A stretch of DNA of 64,000 bases from Opisthocomus hoazin (taxonomy: Eukaryota > Chordata > Aves > Opisthocomiformes > Opisthocomidae), in contig NC_134441.1 of assembly GCF_030867145.1 (NCBI RefSeq), forward strand, positions 9,222,992 to 9,286,991. Reading direction: 5' to 3'. Each line of letters starts with the position of its first letter. Positions within the stretch are counted from its first letter, which is position 1. Under the pieces are notes generated by a model. That model saw only the letters and a list, made by a program, of their open reading frames with translations. It did not search any database and was not told the DNA's origin. Of the stretch, positions 1-12,000 are shown in pieces. The position numbers and the translations under genes are program-made.

Positions 1-3000
1 GTCAGCATTTTCCCTGAGTTAACCAGAACCACTCCCCCCCCGCCCCAAAAAAGTTCCTTCGCCACAACCATGAAGAAGAATTTAGTATACATGGGAAAAA
101 TGATGAAAATGTGTTGTATATTAAAGTATCACTTCTGTGCCATTTGGCTCTGCCTCATTTTTGGGGAAAAGCACACATGGCCAAAAATTACTAACATATT
201 TCCATCATTTGGGAGTTTACTTCAGAGCTGCAGATAAATAGTACTCGGATAGGTGATTAATTGTCTGCTGTCCCTTCTCATTTGACTGTGAGCAGTGCAG
301 CAGACAGCATGCAGAAGCCTCTCGCTCCAGCAGGACAACGGGTCCCCACAGCATCGCTCCTTGAAGTGTTGCTCTGCTGGAACTTGTAGCAACGAACACA
401 AGTTGCTTTCTGGACGGCAGCTCTGCTCACCATTCCAGACTCGAATGGCAGCAGGACAGCACGACAACAGCCCTGAGAAGGCAGCACAGTCTCCGTATCA
501 CACTCACACTCCCAGCCACTGTGCTGGCAACAGGAGCAATGGTATTTATCTGCCTGTGTGCCAAAAATGCCTGCTGCGTCTGCCAAGAGCCCTGTCATGT
601 TATACTGTTACTGTACAAGAAAGTAAGGCAGGGCTGGAAACCTAAGTGAAATTTTCATCCTATCTGTTTTCCAAATTCAGGATGGTTAAGGAGCTAAAGA
701 GATGCAAGCTTTAAGGAGCTAAAGATGCTGAACCAGATCAATTTGCAACAAATCTGGAAAACAGAGCAAGGAGTTTTCAGGCAGCTCTCAGATCCATCAC
801 ATTAAATGGGCAGCAGCATCCCTCAAGATGAACCTCAGTTTCTTTATCCGTTCTGACTTTGAACTTTTGCCCTAAGCACAGTGGTTGCCAGTGCAGGAGG
901 AATGGTATCAAACCACTAATAAGAGACTTACCAAAATGGCTTGTTTGCAAATTGCTTTGCTGTGATCGCTGCAAGTTTAGATCCTTGTTGCTAGAGCAAG
1001 AAAACAATCTGGCAGCTCATGGAGGTGCTGTTCTACTCCAAGTATTACAGTCTACAGAAGACAAAGAGGGTCTGGTAATCCTGTGCCGTGGGAGCTCACA
1101 GCTGCTCCCTTCCCTGCACTGCTGCAGTTATTCATTTGCAAGCCAGCCATGCAGGTCCAGGGAGCATGGGAGCTGCCTAGGTGAGCCATAAATCCAGATG
1201 TGAACTAAAAACTCACACAAACCTCACTCGTGCAAAGCAGCACACAGAGCCAAGATCAGATAACTGGCTGACCAGGGGTGCAAATAATTTGTGTAGGACT
1301 CTGCTATTCACAGCAACGATGCCCTTCTTGTCATCAGCAGAGGGAGTTTGCAGTGTTGCCCACGTACAATGCAGCCTGGCTCAAGGACTACCAAGTTTCA
1401 GCTGCCTTGCTGCGGACTAAGCAATCACATGAGCCAATAAAAAAAAAAGAGGCATAATCACTACTCAGTTTTCACCCTCCTGCCAGTGACCTGGCTCCCC
1501 AGTCCCCCCTAGCTCCCCTACCCGGGCCGCCTTCCTTTAGCTCAGACGTGCTTTCCAGGCATGAAAGGCATGCGGGCAGCTCCGGCATTTTCCACGCACA
1601 TCAGAAAAGTAGTGCCTCAGGGCACGTTCTTTCCCAGCTGCACAGCTGACTCCGAGAGCACAACACCACGCAGCTGGAGGCAGCCCCTCGCCTTGAGGCT
1701 TTCCCAAAACACAATGGATTTGGCAGGGGGGACCATCGTGCTTCGACTCGCCACTGCTGCAGCTCGCCTGGCATCCCCCTGGCCCCAGGAACACCTCTGC
1801 CCCGGCAGCCGGGGAAAGGCTCAAGCAGGACGGATTGAGTCTTGGCTCCAGGATCCAGCTGAGCTGCCAAAACAAACAGCTTCCTCCATGGGAGCCCTGG
1901 CCTTTCTGCTCCCCCCACGCCGCACCAAATCCATCTCAGTGCCAAGCAGGAGAAGAGCTGGAATTGCCTCCAAGATCCCGGGATGTGCTTGCTCACACAG
2001 ACTAAATCTTCAGCCACTGCTGCCAGGAGAGAGCTGACCCCAGGAGGGGACCTGGGGGATTATTCACAGCACACAGCGTGTGCAGTCTTCCCAGCCCAGC
2101 AGCCTGCCCGCACCATGGCCGTGGGACTGCCCTGGTATCAGTCTTGGCATCGACCCATGCCAGCCCCTGTGCTGCAGCAGCTCTGCATTGCTGCAGAGGC
2201 ACGCCAGCCACAAGCCTGTCTTCCCCTTCACTCTCACGTGATACACACACGTGCCAGCACAAACTCTTACCAAATGTGTGCTCCCTCACTAAATTGCAAT
2301 CACATCTCCTCACCTAACACACTCGACACCTTTCACTTCCACGCAAGCGCCTGTTAACCAAAGCATCAGCCACGTTCCCAAAGATGCTGGTGGACGTACT
2401 TGCACGGAAAGGCCCTCACTCCCTCCATCACGGGCACCTGCAGACAGATGGCAGCCTTGGGGCCTGCGGAGAGACCACGAGCTTCCCTGTGAAGGGAGCA
2501 CCAACAGGACCAGGAGCCAACTCCCGGCCACACCACGCTCTCCTGACGGCAGCGGAGCCCCGTTCTCTGCAGCACCGGTGGCCGGCTGCAGCCAGGACCA
2601 CACATAAAAGCAGGAAAGCCCTTTCCAGCCAGGCATTGTCTCAGCTCTCCTTGCAACATTGCCAGCACTGCCGGGACACAGTGCCGGATACGGTGCAGCA
2701 CGGTGCCAGGACTGCAACCCCTGGGTGCCGAGGCAGGAGGTGAGGTCCCCTCCGCTCCCCTCCGGCAGCATGCCCCGGGGCCGTGCAGCTGGTGCCACTC
2801 AGGGTAGAGGGGACTCCTGCACAGCACTGGAGAGGTTTTATGTCCATGCCATACGCGGTCCTAAAGCACCCTCCCCGTGAGCACTGCCAGCACATCTGCT
2901 CACGGGCGAGTCACGGCAGGAGACCTCCAGCACAAGCCAGCATCCGGCCGCCCACTTCAAAGGCTCTTCCCAAAAAACACAGAAGTGAAAGCATTAGTCA

Positions 3001-6000
3001 GGCTGGGAGGGAAAAACCGAAACACAATAAACGCAGATTTCAGGATTAAATTCAGGACTCAACAGCTCTCAGCCATGTTGTGATTAAAACAGCAGAAATC
3101 CTCCCAGGGCACTAAAGCCACACTTGCCCTTGCTCAGCCTGTGTCAAGAAGCCGATGTCTGCCCAGACACGAGCCACTCGCCAGCACTTAGCCGCAGCCA
3201 GGAGAGCCGGTGCCAAAAGCCCAGCACAGGCACTGATCCTCTCACCAGACCTTGCCCACTGCCACAGGGAGCTGCCAGCACAAGAATCAGATGCAGCTGC
3301 ACCACCCTTAACAGCGCAGAGACTCCTGCATGCACCAGCCTGCAGCTACAGCCAGCTTTCCCCCACCATCCCTGCTCCAGCGCAACACCACAGCACCAAC
3401 CAGCCCTTCCTTCTTCCAAGGCACCATGCAGCAGGACCACGTCACCAACGACCATCAGAGTCAGAGAGAAGGCCAGCATGGGCAGCCCCATCCCCTGGAA
3501 GGTCCTCCTCTGCTGCGACCCCAAGCTGCCTTGCGCTTCCCTCTGGATCGCTGCAACTCCAGGATGCCCGGGGGGGCATGCAAGAGGGACAGCAGGGGCT
3601 CTGGATGCGCAGCTGCCCCATCACCAGCCACATCTCCCATTAGCAGAGGGTCAGACCCTGGCCCAGGGTGATGCACCCCCATCAGACCAAGCCACAGATT
3701 TGGCCCCAACTACAAACTGCTCGTATCAGATGGTGGCATAGCTCTGCTGTCTCTAATGGAGAGAGAGTAGGGAGCACTAGAGACAAAAAAAAGGCTTTTT
3801 TGTATTTCTACTAATATGAAACGGGGTGTATGAAAGTGTGTGCTCAGTCAGAGTGAAATTACTCTTGGCAGCAGCAGCTCCAAGAGCAGCAAAGGCCCCG
3901 CAGAGCTGGTTGGGGTCCAGCCTGACAAAGCACAAATCATATTTCATCACTTGAAAATATTCTTATCGATGTCCCTACAGCTCCAGCTTTCCACTCCCAC
4001 CCCCAGTGTGGGGAAAGAGGAAACCCAGTCTCCCAGGCAAACTGGAAGCACTGCATCAGTGCCTCCCAAGAGCAAAGCACCCTCCTTCCCCGACCCCAGC
4101 ACCAGGGCTCGGACGCCGTCTCTGAGGACCGCACTGTACCAGGGGCTGCCACAGGCTGGGACGCGCAAGCTGTGCGCCCCGCTCACCATCCACCACCGCA
4201 CCATGCCCCACAGGCTCCTCCACCCCCTCTTTTTCAGCACACAGGAGCCTGGGACCAGACACCGTCTCTGCTGCTCTCCTGCCTGCACGGGCAGGGGCCC
4301 CACTCCAGCACCTCGGGGTCAGGGAAGGGAACGTGAGAGAAGGGAAAGCTCTGCTGTTCCTTCAGCCTCATCGCTCCTTCCTTTAGAAATCACTCAGAAG
4401 GAGGAAACCTGCCAGAAGACACATTAGGGCTGTAACAGGAGAAGGCTGCAGGCAAGGAGCTGTCAGTCATGGGGAAAAATAAACATCATGTATTGATTGT
4501 ACTGCAGTCTCCAGTGCAGCGAGAGCCCGTTCAGCAGGATCCCCTCAGACCCCAGAGAAAGGGCAGAAACAATAAATAAAATCACCAAGAGAAACAGAGA
4601 GAGGAATGAACTCCAGGGCCAGCCCAGCCTGCACAAGGAGTACGAAACGAACCCTGTCTGCAGCCCAGGGAGGCTGGGGGAGACAGATGCCAGGGCACAG
4701 GAGGGCAATCTCACGTTCTACCACGCATCCATCACTGCCGCCGGCACACCAGAGCTGCACCAAAATCTGGACTACAATTAGCCCATGCATACCTGGCTCA
4801 GCCCCTGGCGCTGGTCTGTGCCCCATGCTCGCCGACACCCTCTGTGCACTCACACACCTGCCCCAACCATGGGCGATGCTCCCAGCCTTGGCACCCAGAT
4901 GTGGAGCAGCACTCACACATAGCCAGAGGTGCAACAGGACCTTGTTGCATACCACAGGGACACGGGACTGCTGCTGTGGTGAGTAACCGAGCAGCAAACC
5001 AGCTGCAATGCTGGGAGCTGCACGCAGAGATGCTGAATCAAAAATGTTCCCCCTTTCCTGGAGGCAGTTTGCTGGTGCTTCCAAGGAGAAAGCTGGGGTG
5101 GAAGAGAGGAGGCAGCTCCCATGTGCTGCTGAAATAAAGAATGAGAAGTTAATCTCCAAGAGCCTGCAGCAGTGCCAACACAGGTCCCTCTGCCTACAGG
5201 CAGGATGGCCACAGTAGCAGGCAGGCAGTGCCAAAGCTTTCGCCGGGGGAGCACGCACATCGCTCCCACCGCACGGCTACTGCACAGCAAGCCCCAGCCA
5301 GAGCCATATGGACAGCAAGTCGTGCTGCCACCCCAGAGCTGTCCTGCTCTCCAAGGAGCTGCCCTGCTCTCCAAGGAGCTGCCAGGCTCTCTCAAACCAG
5401 CACCCAGTGGCCCACATTCACCGCAGCTCGAATGAATGCAGACCCAGAGTCCTGCTGGCCCACAAGGCTGGCAGCCTGCCGGCACCCCTCCAAGTCCCAG
5501 TGTCTCATCCAAGGTCCTCTCCTGGGCCAGCGAAGAAGGGTCCCTTTTCTTTATGGTCTTCCTGTGTTGATAACTGGATGCAGCTCTCTTCTTTCACTGT
5601 CCTCAATGGACATTGCTCCCAGGGCTGTCACACAGCCACCTCCTAGCCTGGCGTGGTTGCACATTGGTGGTAGGCAAAGCGCTCCGTGAGTCTTGTCCGT
5701 AAGGAGCCATGGGGGTGTAAGTGAAACCTGCAGTAACGCCTCTGCGGGAATCAGCGCAGGACCCACCAACAGCTGCCCCGTGCAGCACATGTTAGTTTAA
5801 ACATTTACTGTACATGTCTGGCTTTGATGAGGATCTGTAACCTGTCAGCTGCCAGTGTTTACCTTGGTGGATGTGCACGAGAAATCTCAGTCTGAAGGGC
5901 TGGGAGTTCATTTTAGTGCCAGATAAACAGCTCTCCTTGAGAAATAGCCCCATGACAGTACCCCCCCCCCCCAAGACTAAACAAAGATCCAAGGGCCACG

Positions 6001-9000
6001 CGCTGTGCTTTGAGGAAAACCTCCTGAAGTCGATGCCTTGTGGGCTGGCTCCGCAGCTGGGCCAGCCCCAGAGCACCCTGCACTGCCCTCCCTGACAGTG
6101 CCCAGGCAGGGCCCACATCGCATCTCCTCCCTCGTTCCAGCTCCCCAGCCAGCCTCAGACCAGGCACGTCTGGAGGCAGCACTGCCAACACCCTGGACCC
6201 TCGGAGATGGGGAGAAAAACAGTGACAGAAGGAAGAAAACACCAAATGCAGCTATGTGAAACCTACAGCACTGAAGGCCCACGCAGGTGAGCTTCCCACC
6301 GCAACCGAGCCAGGTGACAGGGAGGAGCAGGGGAACAAAAGTATATCCAAGACATGACCAGCTTTCCATTGGGAAGACCGAGCAATGGTTCACACGCAGC
6401 AGACACCAGCTGTGTAGTGCTCAGCTGCCTTTAGACTTCTCTATAGCAGGGAGGTCATCTCGTTTTCAAATGAAAAACCTTTTTCTGAGATGACAAGAGA
6501 AAGCAGGAGTGGGAAGGAGGAGGAATGGAAGCAACCTCAGCATTAGCAAGAGTTCTGACATGTTTAAAAAAAAAAAAATGAAGTTACATGTTGGAGTTCT
6601 GCTGATCCACAGAACAAAGAATGATCCCAAATTCCTTCCAATGCTCAGAAAAACCATCAGACTCTGCTTTGGCATAGAAAACAAATGACTTCACACAAAA
6701 CTGGAGAGACATGTTGATCTGGGTGAGTCAGGTGGGTGCGCCAACGCAGTCGTGATACCTGACATTACGACTAAAGCAATCCCAGGGGCTCACACAAGCC
6801 TTTCAAATCTAGCTGCATTTGTTTGTGTGAGCTGCTGTCACCTGGATGTGGGCATCGGGCGCTCAGTGACACCACCGAGCTCCCCCCACAACAGAGAGGG
6901 CCACCTTTGGCCCCTCAGGCAGAGTGGAGCTCCTCCCGGCGAGCTGAGCCTGCTGACCGGGCTCCCAGTGCTCTCCCTCCATGCTGGGACCCAGCATGGC
7001 TGGCCTAGGAACAGGGACCCACCCAGACCAGCCAAACCACAGCAGGAGGAAGGCTTCTGTATTGGGTTGACTGGGGGTAGGCACAGGCGCTGAGGTCTCC
7101 TCTACTTGCTGCTCTTGGTGCACATAACACTATATCCGGGCACACACCGCAGCCCTACCCAGGGAGCCGCCTGCCAAGAAATATTTCCATCCTCTGGACG
7201 CCATCACCACAAAATTCCCCAATAACCAACTTACTCTGTGTGCAAGTCAATGTCTCAAGCCACTCCAGCGAAGCCAGGAATATTTCTGGTTTGGCCTCTG
7301 CTCCCCGTTGTGTAACTGTCCCAGAGCATGGGGAGGATACTTAGTGGCAGAGGCTGATGACAAGCATGTGGTTAAACTTGTGTTTCCCTTCCCAGCACTT
7401 GTCCACCAGCGGGACACCCATTCGGCTTGCTCCTCGTGTGCCCCCGGCCCTGGAGGCACTGCTGCCACCCGGCCAGCACCCCCCGCCCCTCCTATGGGAG
7501 AGGTGTCCCCAAGCTGAGCTTCTGGACCAGGGCGATGCCTCTGTGTCACCGCAAACCTGGGCACACAGCCCCTGCCCGAGCCACGCGTGCTGGTCCCGGA
7601 GGCTGCTCGCTCCCTCTGGTCTCTCCCACGGATGCAGTGGGGCATGGGCAGCGCCAGTTCCTCTCCCACCTCATGCCTGTCTGGGGCAGAGCTCAGGGCA
7701 CACTGGCTCACCCACCGTGCAGCACCCACCCAACAGTCGGCTGAACAGCACTTCCCGCTCCCCAGCCAGGCTGCGGCACTGAATTCGTGCGTCCGTTATT
7801 CAGCCAAGCTAGAAGTACGCACATTCCTGGGAAACCATTACATGGGTGTTCCTGTTCATGCTTTTCCCTGTTAGAAAAAGTCTGCTCTGAACTTAGGACT
7901 TCTGGCATGCCAGATCTGCAGGAGAGTTGAGAATTCATTTCCAGCAGAAAGGGTAATAACACCAGCATGCAGAGCAGGTTTGGGTTTGCATAGCACGCTC
8001 TGGCACAGGGCACAATCAAGTGCTAATCCCCAAGGAATGCACACCTTGTTCAATATGCCTTTAATAACCTTCCGGGAAAGTTACATACACCAGCAAGGAT
8101 GTCAAAACCAGTTAATTCTGGGTTTGATCTGAGAAAGCTAATATTTTTCCCTGCAATACTTTTTTTCCAAATGAAGTTCTGTTTACCTATGACTGTCTGA
8201 CTGACTCACTCAGTCATAATATATTCAGGACACAGCTTTCAAGCAGCTCTGCATTTCTTAAGCTCACTGCTCGGCCCTAGCTAGATAAGGACTGGCTTTG
8301 GGTTTTTACACCTAAACATGACAAGAACAGCATAACTTTGCTAAAAAGAAACCCAGCCGTACAAGCAATCTGGGGGAAGGAAGAAGCTGGTTTGCTCCTT
8401 CAGCATTGCAAGCAGAATAAGGGTCTGTCCCTCCTACGCATCATTTCTGCAAGCACACAAGAGCATGGGAACACCAGAGTTAAGTTACAAACACCCCCCT
8501 CCCCGAGTTCACTAAAGAACAGGCACTGCCACTTCTGGCCCAGACTCCAGACCAACACCATCTGGTTCTCTGCTAGCAGCCGCGGGGCCTCGCAGCATCG
8601 CTGCTTCAGTGGGTGATCCCGCACGTGGGGGCCTCATCCCACACGGTGTTTCGTCAGCCGGGGCAGGAGACACTCAGCACCACTGCAGCACCGCGGCCAG
8701 GGCGATGCAGGAGCGCAGACACTGCCACCAGCACCCCGCTGTCCCGGGTCCGCTGTCCTGGTCCCCCATCCCGCTCAGCTGGAGGAGCCGGACATGTCCC
8801 GGACCCGTCCAGCGCCTATGCACGCCAACACTGACATCTAGAGGCATGCTCACCTCGGGGAAGGACCATGGCTGCCCGCAGGCGACGAGGCCACGGCGGC
8901 CACACTGCCAGCCACACCGCACTCGAGGTGGGCAGGGAAATGCAGTGGTTCCAGGATCCAGCCCACATAAGGTGCACGATGCCCTGTGTCCCTCAGGAAA

Positions 9001-9031
9001 GCCCCCCCGTGCCCCCAGCACTCCTCCTTAC
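1..9031 (-). other. SFRP1: SFRP1 intron 2 (incomplete, runs off the window)
   Basis: This stretch follows the exon 2 donor (GT at 9031-9030, minus strand) and contains no recognisable exon. I looked on the minus strand for the netrin-like (NTR) exon 3, which in the family begins with a basic MKIKEVKKENG-type segment, and found nothing, so exon 3 lies beyond position 1. Contents are low-complexity only: a C14-type run near 5959-5972, an A-run near 6565-6576, and a two-copy 20-bp tandem duplication at 5341-5380. The many open frames here are GC-rich chance frames with no family resemblance. Confidence 0.8.
5341..5380. repeat. Two-copy 20-bp tandem repeat in SFRP1 intron 2
   Basis: Two adjacent 20-bp units sharing CCTGCTCTCCAAGGAGCT with one mismatch outside that core. 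Confidence 0.8.
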
Positions 9032-12000
9032 CAAACTCGCTGGCACACAGGTGCTCCACAATGGCCTCCGACTTCATCTCGTTGTCACAAGGCGGACACA
9101 CAGTCGTCCCTGGCAAGAGGAGAGGAGGTGAGGAGTCAGCTCGAGAAGCACCACAGAGCCAGGCTGCCCTTGAGGGGGGCACGCGCCCAGGCACCCTGCC
9201 ACGGGGTCCCAGGTCCCAGCCCCGCGGGACAGCACGCTGCCGGGGTCAGGAGCCATGCCCCTGCTTGCAGGGCAGTGCTGGCCGCAGGCAGCCTCCCGCC
9301 AGCCCGGCTCCAGCGCTGCCGGCAGCCCCAGGGCTGGGCACGGGCAGGGGAGGCACTGCCAGGAGCGGGAGGACAGCGCTGGCAAGGAGAGGGGTTTCCA
9401 GGGCCAGGCACTCAGCTGAGGGCGGCCGCTCACCACGGGGCACGGCCTACAGCCCGCTGACGCTCCCCCTGCGGCTTGCCACCATGGGCATGCAGTGCCC
9501 AAATGCCGGCACAGTGGGAGGACAGTGCCCAGGGACAGCTCACGCCCTGCTCCAGCTCGGCGCTGGTTGGCAACGGACCCGCACAGCTCCCATGCGTGCC
9601 GGCCCCCCTTCCGAAGCCCCTCCGGCACGACCCCAAGAGCGGACATCTTCTCTTCTGTGACCCGCGGGGCAGCCTTGCAGCTCCAGCAAGGAGAGCCAGC
9701 TCTGCTTGCCAGCCGCAGCCAACATCCTTCTCTTGTGAAACACCAGCCCAGGACATTTCAGCAGGATCCATCCTGGGAAGAAAGCACTTCACCCAGAGAA
9801 TAAAAATGTGTTTCCGGGTTCCTGTCTCCAGCCGGAGCAGAGACCACCCAGCAGCACAGATGCAGATCTGTGCTACTGGCAGATGAATTTATTGAGCCAG
9901 GAGATGCTGCTTCTGTTCCTGGTCCAGCAGAACACAGGGCTCTTTCCCACACAAGGGAGTTAATCTTGGGGAGAGTGCTGCAGCAAAACATCTGCCAGTC
10001 CCTGCGTGCAGACAGAGCACTCACCCTCTTCCACCCTGCAGCCAGGCCAGCAAAACCCGCAGCGTTGCTAGACAGAAAGAACAGAGAGGTCTCCCAGCAA
10101 GAGGGGTGCAGAGCCCGAACGGCTGGTGAACGAGGCACAGCGATGACCCATGCCGACCGCAGAGTCGAGTCTCCTCAGTCACAGATACCCCACAGAGTTT
10201 CAGGCGAGACGTTTGTTTTCTGTGGCTTGTTCTTTCCTTCTCACCCCCCCCAGATCTGTTCAGACCAAATGCTAATTCCTAGGGTCATGCACCACGTCTT
10301 TATTGATTGCACATGCAGAGCAACTGGCCCTCCAGCTGCCCCAATGTGCAGTCACAAGGCAACCTGCGCAGCATCCAAGAGCTGACCCGCTCCCGGTACC
10401 CCCGTACCTGCGAGAGCCGCCCATCACCCTCCAAAACCCTAATGTGCAATCGCCACTATTACCGTCCTAACTTAGAGTGACAGAGACAGAAGCCAGCCTT
10501 TGGGGACATGATGACGTCCCCAGCACTTTATTTTTAAAATCAGCAGCCAGAATATTTCCATCCACGCTGCACACTTAATGAGCTCGTGCTGAGGGAAAAG
10601 GGATGCTTGTGGGAGGGCGGCAGCCCCAGCACTCTGTCTCTGCTGCAGTGCCAAGAGTTAGCTACAGTGCTGGGCACCACCCTCGGGAATGGGAGGGGGT
10701 ACCTGCCATGCATCAGCTCATCTCCACACAGCCCAGCACGCAACGCACTCTGCCGTGCCTCAGCAGCCAGCGTGCATGCTAGGAGACTGGGAAAGCCTAC
10801 ATGGGCCCAGCAAACAACGTGAAAGCCACCGCCGCGTCCACCCTACGAGCTTTCCAGGCAACCAAATTAAGAAAACCCAAAAATGGAAAATAAGACTCAT
10901 TGTTCCCTGACGAAAACACAGGCTTTGTTTCAGCTGTGCTGTGGCAGCCCCTGGGAACACGCCGGCACACCCAGGACGGCAGGGACCCCCTCCTCACTGC
11001 AGCGAGGGCCTAGTGCCAGCAGCCACCCCGCTCCTCTCCTACGGGACACACACCATGCCGAGGTCAGGACACAAATGCCAGGGGCCTGACCAGCTCCTGC
11101 ACAGCTCTGCTGGTCCAAGGAGCCACAGTTGCCCCAAAACTGCCTGCCCCCCCTGCTCCTGAGGCACCATGGTCAACGTCCCGCAGCCCACAGCGCTGCC
11201 CAGCACCTCGCCTTGCTCTTCCTACACAACCCCAGGCTGAAGCAGCCAACACACAGCCCAGCCAGGATGCATGTCCTCATCCCCACCGCCACAGTCCAGA
11301 GGCAGCCAAGCCAGCACAACGATGGGGGTCCTGTTCCCTGTCGCCGCAGCCCAGAGGCAGCCATGCCAGTACAGCTCACGGCACCGGGCACAGCCAACTG
11401 CCTCCTCGCCTGCCGCAGTTCAGCTGGGGCCCGTCTTCGGCCGCTGACAGCTCTACTCCAAGCACAACCTCAGCCTACTTCCAGCTCACTTTTTCCCTGC
11501 TGACCATTTTCTAACGCCTGGCTTTAGAGCCAGCTTACTCCAGGGGTAGGAGAAGGAATGTGTAATGCTATATTAATCTGCAACTCCCCTGACGCATCCT
11601 GCGGGCCTGCAGGCTTTGCTGCCTCGTGCTTAAGGAGAAAGGAATTCAGCAGGTCAGCTCTTTGAGAGGCAGAAACAAATTCCAGTTTCGAGGTGTTAAC
11701 AGGGAAAAGTACTGAAAAGGCCTGTTCTTATTACCGCACAGAGAAATGGGGGGACACTGCTGGGTGCTGACTCTTTGAATCACGAGGAAACACATCCCAG
11801 TGCCCGAGACCAAAGGGGCTCCAGGAGCCGTCACCCACGGCAAATGCACAGGAACTGGGGACAGGGTCTCCCACGGCAGAGCCCCGGCCAGAGGGAAGGA
11901 CCCGGCACGCACAGGGATGAGGGGTGAACCGTGACGGCACAAGTGCGGTCACCCGGAGGCACCGTTGCCTGCACGGGCGCATCGCCAAGGCCAGCCTTGC

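Noticed and set aside
1561-3741. Long open frames in SFRP1 intron 2
   Set aside because: GC-rich chance frames on both strands, no domains, no splice context.
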